Assembly (NCBI RefSeq): GCF_000519085.1
Contig: NZ_KI912577.1
Span: 4,024,035 to 4,088,034, forward strand
Direction of reading: 5' to 3'
Source: Methylobacterium sp. 10
GTDB taxonomy: Bacteria; Pseudomonadota; Alphaproteobacteria; Rhizobiales; Beijerinckiaceae
DNA: 64,000 nt
Made by a program: the position numbers and the translations under genes. The notes under the pieces were generated by a model, which did no database searches, was not told the origin of the DNA, and saw only the letters and a program-made list of their open reading frames with translations. How positions within the stretch are numbered: position 1 is the first letter of the stretch; each line of letters begins with the position of its first letter. Shown piece by piece: positions 36,753 through 45,211 of this stretch.

Positions 36753-38141
36753 CTATCGTCGCAGCCGGTTGCCCAGGACGAAGCCGAACAGGCCCATCAG
36801 GATGATGCCGGCGGCGCCCTCGATCCCGACGAGGAGGTTGGTGAAGCGCCCGACCGGCTTGACGCCGATCTCGGGCGGGTTCGCCGTCATCATGTTGAGG
36901 GCGCTGTAGCTCAGAAGGTCGAGGGGATTGTACGTCGCGCTTCCGCCGCCGCCCTCGGGGATCAGCCCGCCGGCGATGCCGAACAGGGCACCGAAGACGA
37001 AGATCAGGATCACGAAGGCGCGGGCGATGCGCGACAGGCTCTCGCCGTAATCGCACAGCCATTCCACGAACCGGTCGGCGACCCAGCGATAGCCCGATTG
37101 CAGGACGGGCTTCCAGGTTCTGGGTGACCGGGTCCGCCGGGCCCAGGCCGCCCGCGCCTCGGCGCCGGCATGGAGCCGGCCCATGCGACGGCCGCGCTTG
37201 TAGGCCCAACTCGCCTCGTCATGGCTGCCGATGCTCTTCATGTTGTGCTCGATGGCGAGGTAGCTCGCCTGCGCGGCCTCGTATTCGCCCGCGATCTCCT
37301 CGCCCACGGCGCCGCCGAGCTGGTCAACCCGGAAGCGGACGCCGGTGAGGAGCGCGCCCGAGAACCGCGCATGGCGCAGGCGGCAGGACATCAGGTTGAG
37401 GCGCACGAGGTTCGTCTCGGACAGGTCGGCCCCGGAGAGGTCGGCCCCGTCGAGGGCGGCACCGGAGAGGCTGGCGCCGCGCAGGCGCGAGCCGGTGAGA
37501 CGTGCCTTCTTGAGGCTCGCCCCGTCGAAATTGGCGAAGGTGAGGTTCATGTCGGAGAGGTTCGCCTCGTCGAGGCGGCCGCCGTCGAACCGGCTGTAAT
37601 CGGCATCCGCCCCGGTGAAGTCGGCACCCCAGAGATCGGCGCGGGCGAAGGTCGCCCCGTCGAGGAGGGCGCGCTGCATCCGGGCAAAGCGCATCGTCGC
37701 GCCGGTGAAGTCGGCGTCCTCGAGCATCGCGTCGGAGAAATGCGCCTCGCCGCCGACGATGCCGGTGAAGTTCGCGCCGCTGCAATCGGCCTCGCTGAAA
37801 TTCGCCTCCTCCAGGATCGCGCCCTCGAACCGGGCGGAGCGGGCCAGCGCCCCGACCAGGGAAGCGCCGGACAGGTTGGCACCGGAGAGGTCGGCCTCGA
37901 CGAGGTCGGCTCCGTCGAGATGCGCGCGGGACAGACCGAGGCCGCGATGCCTGGCGTCCCACCATGGGGGGGCGGCTTCGCCGCGAGGGATGCGGGCCAG
38001 CAGAGCCTCGCGCCCGGCCCGGAGGCCGGACAGGGCGAGCCGCTCGTCATCGGCGCGGAAGGGATGCCCCTCCGCGGCCGCGATACGGGCCAGGAGCCCT
38101 TCGGTGGCGGCGTGGGCGGGGGTCGGATCGCGATCGGCCAT
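36753..38141 (-). CDS. pentapeptide-repeat protein with C-terminal channel-like membrane pair
   Basis: 462 residues. Residues about 70-260 are pentapeptide repeats of the A(D/N)LXX type (for example LSGANLSGASLVGA, then LDGADLSGADLSETNLVRL), which fold as a right-handed beta-helix. A helical linker follows, then two membrane segments (about 372-394, AFVILIFVFGALFGIAGG, and about 435-457). Between them lies LDLLSYSALNMMTANPPEIG, placed like the pore helix of two-helix ion channels but without the potassium-selectivity TVGYG. It may be a gated channel or a membrane-anchored scaffold. It lies three bases after the AI-2E-type transporter gene. Confidence 0.75.
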   Translation of the reverse strand: MADRDPTPAHAATEGLLARIAAAEGHPFRADDERLALSGLRAGREALLARIPRGEAAPPWWDARHRGLGLSRAHLDGADLVEADLSGANLSGASLVGALARSARFEGAILEEANFSEADCSGANFTGIVGGEAHFSDAMLEDADFTGATMRFARMQRALLDGATFARADLWGADFTGADADYSRFDGGRLDEANLSDMNLTFANFDGASLKKARLTGSRLRGASLSGAALDGADLSGADLSETNLVRLNLMSCRLRHARFSGALLTGVRFRVDQLGGAVGEEIAGEYEAAQASYLAIEHNMKSIGSHDEASWAYKRGRRMGRLHAGAEARAAWARRTRSPRTWKPVLQSGYRWVADRFVEWLCDYGESLSRIARAFVILIFVFGALFGIAGGLIPEGGGGSATYNPLDLLSYSALNMMTANPPEIGVKPVGRFTNLLVGIEGAAGIILMGLFGFVLGNRLRR

Positions 38142-38144
38142 GTC

Positions 38145-40055
38145 TCAGCCGCGTCCCGCCCGCCCCGGCGCGGCATAGCGCAGGGCTGCGTCGAGGGCAT
38201 CGTTGAGGGAGGTCACCAGCACGTCGGCGGAGGTGGTCCGGCGCAGGCGGTCGAGGGTCGAAGGATCGCGCTCGCGCCAGAACCCGACGAGCACCTTCAC
38301 GCCGGGAAGCTCCTTGCGGGCCTGCCGGACGGTGAGACGGATCTGCGAGAGGCTGACAGGTTCGAGATAGGAGAAGCAGATCATCGCGATCTCGTCCGCG
38401 CGCTCGGGCCGCTTGTCGGCGCGCAGGTCGGCAAGCGAGGTCATCTGAGCGGCGAGGCCGTGACGGCCGAGGATCTGACTCAGCATCAGGGTCGCCGCCT
38501 CGTCGAACGGCCCCCGGCTCGAGACACAGAGGATCGGGGTGGTGCCGCGCCAGTTCGCGGCGAGGTCGTCCCGCGCCAGGACGATGCCGGCGCTGCTGCG
38601 ATCCGGACCGGCGGCGGCGATGGCGGCGGCGGCCTCGGCGCTGCCGGCCGAACCCGAGCGCTTGATCGGCGCGAGCTTGAGCCTGTCGACCACGGTGCGG
38701 ATCGCCGCGCCGACCTCGCTCTGGCGCGACCGGTCGAGGGCACCGCGGGCGAGGTCGTCCTGGGCGAGGCGAAGGCCCGCGAGAACGACCTCGTCGTAAT
38801 AGGTCACCAGCGCCCGCGCCTTCAGCACCTGCCGGCCCTGTTCGATCGCCTCGGCCGGGTCTCCGGCGAGCATGCGCTGGTAGAAGATCTCCGGGGGCGC
38901 CAGGGCAGGCTGGTCGCCGAGGATGACGTCGAGGAACCAGAGCCGGTCCACGTGGCGGCCGAGGACGACGAGACAGACCGTGATCGGCGTCGCGAGGACG
39001 AGGCCGATCGGTCCCCACAGGAAGGTCCAGACGGTGGCCGCCAGGATGACCGCCAGCGGCGAGAGACCGGTGGAATGGCCATAGAGCAACGGCTCGACCA
39101 CGTGGCCGGCGATGGGCTCGACGATGAGGAACAGGAGCGCGGTGGCGATGACCATCGACCAGCCGGGATCCACCGCCGCCGCCAGGATCAGGGGCAGCAG
39201 GGCACTGATGGCGCCGCCGATATAGGGCACGAAGCGCAGGATCGCCGCGAGCACGCCGAACAGGATCGGGCTCGGCACGCCGATGACCCAGAGGCCGGTG
39301 CCGATGACCGCGCCGAAGGCAATGTTCAGGGCAAGCTGCGCGAGGAAGAACCGGCTCAGCCGGCTGGTGGCGTCGTCGATGGCCGCCGTGGTGCGGCGCA
39401 GGTCGCCCGAGCCGGCGAGCCGGATGGCGCGGTTCCGCAGGTCCTCCCGCTGCAGCAGGATGAAGATCGTGAAGAGGAGGATCAGGCCTGCGGTGGCGAG
39501 CGGGTGCAGGATCGGGCCGACGAAGGCGCCGAGTGTCGTGGCGAGGGCGGCCTGCGGGGTCGCGACCACCACGTGGAGCGGGTTGGCGCGGCTGCCCGAC
39601 CGGCCCGGAAGGTCTTCGTCCTTGGGGGGCGCGGGCTGCAGCTCCTCGCCGAGATCCTGCACCATGTCGACGATGCGCGACAGGGTTCCGCTCCCCGACG
39701 TGGCCTCCTTCACCGAGGCGATCTTCTCGCGGATGGTGATCTGATAGCGCGGCAGGTCGGAGGCGAGCTGGCCAGCCTCGGTGGTGATGAGCAGCCCCAC
39801 CCCGATGATCGCCGCGAAGGCCGCCACCACGACGAGAGGCGCCGCGGCGGCGCGAGGCACCATCGCCCGTCTCAGGACGCGCACGGCGGGCACCAGGACG
39901 AAGCTCAGGAGGATCGCCAGGACGACGGGCACGATGATGTCGCGGCCGAAATACAGCATCGACGCGATGGTGACGACCAGCAGGCACGAGGCCAGGATCG
40001 TGAACACCGGCATCGCCTGCCGCATCAGGCGCGCGGTGATGGGATCGTCACTCAT
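38145..40055 (-). CDS. AI-2E-family membrane transporter with C-terminal extension
   Basis: 636 residues. Residues 1-360 are the AI-2E/PerM family body with about eight helices: AMPVFTILASCLLVVTIASM, VLAILLSFVLVPAVRVL, FVPYIGGAISALLPLILAA and GPIGLVLATPITVCLVVLGR. Family members move autoinducer-2, sodium or other solutes. Residues 361-500 are a helical linker and 505-636 a Rossmann-like domain (ILCVSSRGPFDEAATLML, IAMICFSYLEPVSLSQIR, GVKVLVGFWRERDPST) that resembles the fold of B12-binding domains but lacks the DxHxxG ligand. The extension is absent from short members. It sits between a response regulator and a channel-like gene. Confidence 0.8.
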   Translation of the reverse strand: MSDDPITARLMRQAMPVFTILASCLLVVTIASMLYFGRDIIVPVVLAILLSFVLVPAVRVLRRAMVPRAAAAPLVVVAAFAAIIGVGLLITTEAGQLASDLPRYQITIREKIASVKEATSGSGTLSRIVDMVQDLGEELQPAPPKDEDLPGRSGSRANPLHVVVATPQAALATTLGAFVGPILHPLATAGLILLFTIFILLQREDLRNRAIRLAGSGDLRRTTAAIDDATSRLSRFFLAQLALNIAFGAVIGTGLWVIGVPSPILFGVLAAILRFVPYIGGAISALLPLILAAAVDPGWSMVIATALLFLIVEPIAGHVVEPLLYGHSTGLSPLAVILAATVWTFLWGPIGLVLATPITVCLVVLGRHVDRLWFLDVILGDQPALAPPEIFYQRMLAGDPAEAIEQGRQVLKARALVTYYDEVVLAGLRLAQDDLARGALDRSRQSEVGAAIRTVVDRLKLAPIKRSGSAGSAEAAAAIAAAGPDRSSAGIVLARDDLAANWRGTTPILCVSSRGPFDEAATLMLSQILGRHGLAAQMTSLADLRADKRPERADEIAMICFSYLEPVSLSQIRLTVRQARKELPGVKVLVGFWRERDPSTLDRLRRTTSADVLVTSLNDALDAALRYAAPGRAGRG

Positions 40056-40139
40056 GGGAAATGGGTCTTCTCGTCTCGACGCGTGTCAGTGGAAGCCCCG
40101 TCCCGACGGGAGGTGCGAAGTCTTGGACCAGACCGACGG

Positions 40140-40520
40140 TCAGACCTGGGGTTCCGCGCCGCCCAAAGCCGCGCCGATCTGGGTGAGGAGCTTCGAGAAG
40201 TCGATGGGCTTGGGGTGATAGTCGTCGCAGCCGGCCTGGATCGCCTTGTCGCGGTCGCCGAGCATGGCATGGGCGGTGAGGGCGATGATCGGGATGCCCC
40301 GCGTGTCGCCGCTGGACTTCAGGGCGCGGGCCGCGGACCAGCCATCAAGGATGGGCAGGTTCATATCGAGGAGGATCACGTCCGGCCGTCCGGCGCGCGC
40401 CTGCTGCACGCCGGCCTCGCCGTCATGGGCCAGGATGACGTCGTAGCCGCGTCGCTTGAGACGGCGGGAGAGGAAGTCCCAGATCTCTTCGTGATCTTCC
40501 ACCAGCAGGATCTTGGCCAT
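40140..40520 (-). CDS. single-domain response regulator (CheY-like)
   Basis: 126 residues from ATG 40520. Complete receiver fold: acidic pair in ILLVEDHEEIWDFL, phospho-acceptor Asp in VILLDMNLPILDGW, Thr in IIALTAHAM and Lys in CDDYHPKPIDF. No output domain is present, so it acts by protein contact or in a phosphorelay. It is the first gene of a minus-strand run with the AI-2E-type transporter (84-base gap), the pentapeptide-channel gene and the hybrid kinase, which likely phosphorylates it. Confidence 0.88.
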   Translation of the reverse strand: MAKILLVEDHEEIWDFLSRRLKRRGYDVILAHDGEAGVQQARAGRPDVILLDMNLPILDGWSAARALKSSGDTRGIPIIALTAHAMLGDRDKAIQAGCDDYHPKPIDFSKLLTQIGAALGGAEPQV

Positions 40521-40980
40521 CAATGGAACTCCGGCATCATGTCGACCCGACGCGTCGGGGCTGCGTTTTGATTGAGCGGTCGTGCGGGAGGCCGGGATTC
40601 CTCACGTCCGATCGCTCGTGTTCTGACCGTCGGTGTCCGTGCCTGACGGCCCGGTCACGGCGTCCTTGTCACAACGTCCTTCCCCCGCCTCCGCCGAAGG
40701 CCGGCGCCGGATAGGTCCGGGCACTTGGCGGATGGGGGCAGGTTGGCATCGTCCCCTCCCCGCCCGGCCCCGCACGGGTCGCTCCCGAAGGCGGAGCGCC
40801 CTGGTGTCAGGCGTGGTGACGAAGTGCAACGCACCAATCGTGTTTCCGGTCCTCGACCACGACAATTCTGTCCCTCGTCACGGAGAGGGCGCGAGGAAAC
40901 CGGATCGGGGGGGCGAGCCCCGGAGGCAGCGCCAAGCAGGTTTCGCGGAAGCGGCCCGCGGTTCTGCGATGAAGACCTGC
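40521..40980. other. intergenic region upstream of the response regulator
   Basis: About 460 bases with no supported gene. It should hold the promoter of the regulator-transporter run and the 3' end signals of the DUF4126 gene. I see no obvious hairpin with a T run. Confidence 0.4.
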
Positions 40981-41442
40981 TTAGAGCGCGCTCGTGATGA
41001 GGATCGCGGCGATGACGGCGATGGCATCCTCGGTGAAGGCCGCCGGCTTGTCCGAACCGAAGGAGGCGGCCATCCATGCCCTCGCCCGGGCGCCGCTCAG
41101 CGTCCCGATGACGGCGCCGGTCGCGCCCGCCAGGCTTCCGGCGACAGGCTGTCCCAGGCCGATCCCGATCGCGCCGCCGCAGAGGGTGCCGCTCACGATC
41201 CGCGCGGCGAATTGCACGGGCACGGTGCGGCTCGGCGTGGCGGGAAGCATGTCCGTCACGAACTCGGCGAGCGCGAGAAGGGTGAGGATGACGGCCGTCG
41301 AGCGGTAGCCGAGAAAGGCGAGCCAGCTGCCGTCGAGGGAGATCCAGCCGAGATGCGCCGCCCAGGCGATGGCCGCCGGCGCGGTCATGGTCCGCAGGCC
41401 CGCCACCATTCCGATCAATCCCGCGAGAACGATCCCGGCCAT
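40981..41442 (-). CDS. DUF4126 small membrane protein
   Basis: 153 residues with four hydrophobic segments. The N-terminal VLAGLIGMVAGLRTMTAPAA and the AEFVTDMLPATPSRT motif are typical of the DUF4126 family, whose function is unknown. A glycine-rich stretch (GGAIGIGLGQPVAGSLAGAT) precedes the last segment. It is read away from the transglycosylase gene region and appears monocistronic. Confidence 0.72.
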   Translation of the reverse strand: MAGIVLAGLIGMVAGLRTMTAPAAIAWAAHLGWISLDGSWLAFLGYRSTAVILTLLALAEFVTDMLPATPSRTVPVQFAARIVSGTLCGGAIGIGLGQPVAGSLAGATGAVIGTLSGARARAWMAASFGSDKPAAFTEDAIAVIAAILITSAL

Positions 41443-41594
41443 GGAGTATGTCCCGCTGCGACGCCATCGTCGAAGCCGGAAGATCGATCAGGGAGGGGCT
41501 AAGTCAAGGTGGGCCTATGGCAGCGGCGAGCGAGCCCCCCGGCGCCATGAGCACGGCCCGACGAGAACGGGACCCCGAAGGGCCCCGTGATCCG

Positions 41595-42392
41595 TCACTC
41601 GCCGTCGATCTGGCGGCCGAGCTGGGCGATCGCCTTCTGGTAGACGGTGGCCGCGTTCCATCCCTGGATCGCCGCGAAGTTCGGCTCGCCCGGCTGGTAG
41701 CCCGCTCCGGCCCTCCAGCCGTGGCCCTTGAGGAAGTTGGCGGTGGCGTTCAGCGCATTGGGAGCGCTGTCGAGGCTTCCGCCGGTGCTGTAGGTCAGCA
41801 CGTTCTTGGGCAGGAACTGGGTATGTCCGACCTCGCCATGGGCGGCGCCGCGGGTCGCGGAATTGAGGATGCCGCGATCGACGAGGGTGAGAGCCGCGTA
41901 GAGCTGGTCCGTGAAGAAGTCCGAGCGGCGGCAATCATAGGCGAGGGTCGCCACGGCGGACAGCGTGTTGATGTTGCCGCGGACCGCGCCGAAGCCCGTC
42001 TCCATGCCCCAGATCGCCAGGAGTGGACCGGCCGGTACGCCGTAGCGCTGCTCGATCGAGGCGAACAACGCCGCGTTGGTCTGTTTCAGCTTGCGGCCGC
42101 GAGCGACGATGGTGGGGCCGCCGCGCTTGGCCAGGAACTGGTCGAGGGTCAGGCGGAAGCTCTTCTGGCCCCGGTCGGCCGAGATGGTGGCGCCGGAATA
42201 GGAAGTTTCCATCAGGGCGGCGAGGCTCGCGGCGCTGGCGCGTCCCTTCGCCTCTTGCGCGAACTGGGTCTTCCAGTTTTCGAAGCCGCTCGCCGTGTTG
42301 CCGCACTGGGCCGCCTGCGCCGTGCCGGCCATGCAGGCCAGGGCACCGAGGCCGGCGGCGATGATGGCCCCCTTGTAGCCGCGTCTGGTCAT
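41595..42392 (-). CDS. MltB-type lytic murein transglycosylase
   Basis: 265 residues from ATG 42392, which has GGAGGAG upstream; an ATG at 42407 is too early. The signal peptide ends near GTAQAAQC (a lipobox-like AAQC is not canonical). The SLT_2 domain shows FENWKTQFAQEAKGRASAA, the catalytic-Glu segment LLAIWGMETGFGAVRGNIN, and HGEVGHTQFLPKNVLTYSTG. It cleaves peptidoglycan glycan strands in the periplasm to form anhydromuropeptides. No C-terminal peptidoglycan-binding domain is present, and the length is typical of the short class. Confidence 0.85.
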   Translation of the reverse strand: MTRRGYKGAIIAAGLGALACMAGTAQAAQCGNTASGFENWKTQFAQEAKGRASAASLAALMETSYSGATISADRGQKSFRLTLDQFLAKRGGPTIVARGRKLKQTNAALFASIEQRYGVPAGPLLAIWGMETGFGAVRGNINTLSAVATLAYDCRRSDFFTDQLYAALTLVDRGILNSATRGAAHGEVGHTQFLPKNVLTYSTGGSLDSAPNALNATANFLKGHGWRAGAGYQPGEPNFAAIQGWNAATVYQKAIAQLGRQIDGE

Positions 42393-42912
42393 CCGAAACT
42401 CCTCCATCGCGGCAGCTCTCAGGAGACCGCCAGCTTTGCCGATCGCCCTAAGCCGTTCCGCATGGGAAGGCTACAACCTTGCCGAGGTGTCGGGGCGCCC
42501 CGTACCAGTTCCCGCCAAGATGTGATCTTACGGTTACCACCCTGATCTTCCGCGAATCCGCTGCCCGCGCTCGATCCCGCGTGGCTCCTCGCGGAAGCTC
42601 GCCGGTTGCGGGGTGAATTCGCCCGGCTTCCTCCGGTTGCCAGCATCGCGATGCGTCCGATCCTCCGTGCTGCTCGGGGTGGCCCGTTGGTTTCCACGCA
42701 TTGCCTCATTCTTTCGTTTGTCAGGCTATTGTGCAGTTATGTCGAGGCGGTGGAATTTTACCGATTGATGAAATATTCTTTCACATGAAAAATAACGCAT
42801 ATAAAAAGACCACTAAACTTCACTATTAGAATATCTACAATCTTTATACTCGATATTGTCAGGGCATGACTTTAGCCATACTCGTGATCTTGGAGTTTTC
42901 CAGGAGTAGACG
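42393..42912. other. intergenic region before the first TonB receptor
   Basis: About 520 bases without a gene. The last 190 (42720-42910) are strongly AT-rich and must carry the receptor promoter. A motif TTAGAATATCTACAA at about 42824 faintly resembles iron-response boxes of alphaproteobacteria, but I see no clean Fur, RirA or Irr site. Confidence 0.4.
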
Positions 42913-45132
42913 ATGTCAGACCAGACCGGATGCCTGTCTCAGGCGACGAGGCTCGATCGCCGATCCGCCAACCGCTTGCCCTGGTTGCTGGCGAGCGGAG
43001 CCGCACTCGTCCTCGCTGACACGGCCTGGGCGCAGAACAGCCCGGCGGCGGTGCAGGCCGCGTCCCCGACCGCCGTGTTCCTCGATCAGATCACCGTCGA
43101 CGGCGATGGCAGCGGCACCGTCGGGTACCAGCCCCGTCGCACCAGTTTCGGGGCCGGGTCGGACACCTCGCTCCTCGACACGCCCGCCAACATCGCCGTG
43201 GTGCCCGCCACGGTCCTGCGCGACCAGCGCGTCCTGTCCCTCGACGAGGCCTTGCGCAACGTCAGCGGCACCGCCCAGGCCAACAGCCTCGGGGGCACGC
43301 AGGAAGGCGTGATCCGGCGTGGATTCGGGACCACGCGGGACAGCTCGATCCTGCGGGACGGCCGCCGCACGGTCCTGCAGCAGAACTTCAACTACGCCAT
43401 CGAGCAGGTGGAGGTGCTGAAAGGCCCCGCCTCACTCCTCTACGGCATCTCGGAGCCCGGCGGCCTCATCAACCTCGTCTCGAAGCGTCCTGAATTCACC
43501 CCGCATGGCGCACTCAGCATCACGGGGACGAGTTTCGGCGGCGGCCTCGTTCAGGCCGACGTGACCGGGCCGGTAGAGGGCACCAACCTCGCCTACAGGG
43601 TAGTCGGCGACTTTCAGGATTACCAATACTGGCGTAATTTCGGAGCGATCGAACGGCAGGTCGTGGCCCCGTCGCTCACCTGGAAGGGCGACGACACCAA
43701 GGTGACGGTGGCCTACGAGTTCTCGCACTACAATATCCCGTTCGACCGCGGCACCATCTTCGATCCGCGCAACGGCCGGCCTCTGCGGGTCCCGCGCGAC
43801 CGCCGCTTCGACGAGCGCTTCAGCCGCGTCGACGCCACGAGCCATCTCGCCAGCCTCGACATCGAGCATCGCTTCAATGACGATTGGCGGCTGCATTTCG
43901 GCTACAGCTTCAGCCATCTCGGCTACGACGACAATCAGGTCCGCGCGGTCTCGTACAATGCCGAGACGGGCTTCCTGACCCGACGGGCCGATTCCACGCA
44001 GGGCGGCGACTTCAACGCCCATGTGGCACGCCTCGACCTGACCGGACGGGTCGATACCTTCGGCCTGAGGCACGACATCCTGGCCGGCGCGATGTACGAA
44101 CGGGTGGACTACTTCCGCAAGACCACCATTCGCGGAGCGAACCAGGGCGGCTTCAACGTCTTCGACCCAACCTACGGCCTCCTCGGCCCGTCGGACCGGG
44201 TTTCGCTCACGGGCAGCGACGTCCGCGACCGGCTCAACAACACCAGCCTCTACCTCCAGGATTCGTTCCACCTCACCGACCAGCTCATCCTGGTGGCCGG
44301 TGTCAGCGCCCAGATCTACGATCAGCTCGCCTATGCCGGGCGGCCTTCCGTGGTCACCACCGACATCAACGGCGTGCAGCCGGTCCCGCGTGCCGGGATC
44401 GTCTACAAGCTGACGCCCGATCTCTCGCTCTATGGCAGCTTCAGCCGCTCGTTCCGGCCCAACGTCACCGATCTGGAGACCAGCGGCTCCCTCGCCCCCG
44501 AGGAGGGCGAGGCCTACGAGGTCGGCGTGAAGGCGGATCTCGGCCCCGGCCTGACGGTGACGGGAGCGATGTTCGATGTCGAGAAGGCGAACGTGCTGGT
44601 CACTCAGGTGGTGGACGGAGCGCGGATCGCCACCACCGCCGGCAAGGCCCGCTCGCGCGGGTTCGAACTGGATTTCGCCGGCCAGATCCTGCCCGATTGG
44701 GCGGTGATCGGCAGCTACGGCTTCACCCAGGCCCTCGTGACCGAGGATCCCATCCTCGCGGGCAAGGAGCTTCAGAACACGCCGCGCGTGACGGCGTCCG
44801 CCTTCCTCACCCACCAGTTCGGCGCGGTAACGCGGGAGGCCGAGCTCGGCTCGCTGCGCCTCGGCCCCGGTTTCCTCGAGGCCGGCTTCGGCACCCGCTA
44901 TATCGGTGAGCGGCCGGGCGATGCCGCCAACACATTCACCATGCCCCACTACCTCGTCTGCGATGCCTTCCTCGCCTATCGCACTGCGGTGAACGGTCGG
45001 GCGACGACGATCCAGCTCAACCTCAAGAACCTGTTCGACGAAACCTATTACGCGTCGTCGGCGGCCAGCCCCCTGCTGGTGGCCGTGGGCGAGCCGTTCC
45101 AGGCCCTGGTGACCGCGCGGGTGTCGTGGTGA
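42913..45132 (+). CDS. TonB-dependent siderophore receptor
   Basis: 739 residues. A signal segment ends near ADTAWAQ (residue 38). The plug domain shows LLDTPANIAVVPATVLRDQR, ALRNVSGTAQANSLGG, IRRGFGTTRDSSILRDG and EQVEVLKGPASLLYGISEPG followed by GLINLVSKRPE, the signature of ferric-hydroxamate/siderophore receptors. A 22-strand barrel follows, ending LFDETYYASSAASPLLVAVG and a terminal aromatic (VSW). The outer-membrane transporter is energised by TonB-ExbBD, not encoded here. The AT-rich upstream region suggests a regulated promoter. It is convergent with a second receptor. Confidence 0.9.
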   Translation: MSDQTGCLSQATRLDRRSANRLPWLLASGAALVLADTAWAQNSPAAVQAASPTAVFLDQITVDGDGSGTVGYQPRRTSFGAGSDTSLLDTPANIAVVPATVLRDQRVLSLDEALRNVSGTAQANSLGGTQEGVIRRGFGTTRDSSILRDGRRTVLQQNFNYAIEQVEVLKGPASLLYGISEPGGLINLVSKRPEFTPHGALSITGTSFGGGLVQADVTGPVEGTNLAYRVVGDFQDYQYWRNFGAIERQVVAPSLTWKGDDTKVTVAYEFSHYNIPFDRGTIFDPRNGRPLRVPRDRRFDERFSRVDATSHLASLDIEHRFNDDWRLHFGYSFSHLGYDDNQVRAVSYNAETGFLTRRADSTQGGDFNAHVARLDLTGRVDTFGLRHDILAGAMYERVDYFRKTTIRGANQGGFNVFDPTYGLLGPSDRVSLTGSDVRDRLNNTSLYLQDSFHLTDQLILVAGVSAQIYDQLAYAGRPSVVTTDINGVQPVPRAGIVYKLTPDLSLYGSFSRSFRPNVTDLETSGSLAPEEGEAYEVGVKADLGPGLTVTGAMFDVEKANVLVTQVVDGARIATTAGKARSRGFELDFAGQILPDWAVIGSYGFTQALVTEDPILAGKELQNTPRVTASAFLTHQFGAVTREAELGSLRLGPGFLEAGFGTRYIGERPGDAANTFTMPHYLVCDAFLAYRTAVNGRATTIQLNLKNLFDETYYASSAASPLLVAVGEPFQALVTARVSW

Positions 45133-45169
45133 CGGCAATCCGCCGATAGCCGATCTCACGATCCGCCCC

Positions 45170-45210
45170 GATGGCGACAGGCCGGATGTGGCATCCGGCC
45201 TGTCGCCATC
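45170..45210. terminator. strong bidirectional hairpin between two TonB receptors
   Basis: A perfect 19-bp stem (arms 45170-45188 and 45192-45210; left arm begins GATGGCGACAGG) with a TGG loop. It fills the gap between the convergent genes ending at 45132 and 45212. No T run follows either arm, but the stem alone should block both polymerases or stabilise both transcripts. Confidence 0.65.
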
Positions 45211-45211
45211 G

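Noticed and set aside
37170..40571. Plus-strand open frame of over 1,100 codons opposite the pentapeptide and AI-2E-type genes
   Set aside because: Antisense shadow: composition is repetitive Arg/Glu/Gly and no domain is visible, while the minus strand has clear families.
42824..42838. Irr/RirA-like box upstream of the first TonB receptor
   Set aside because: Only half of the palindrome matches the iron-control consensus; too weak to annotate.
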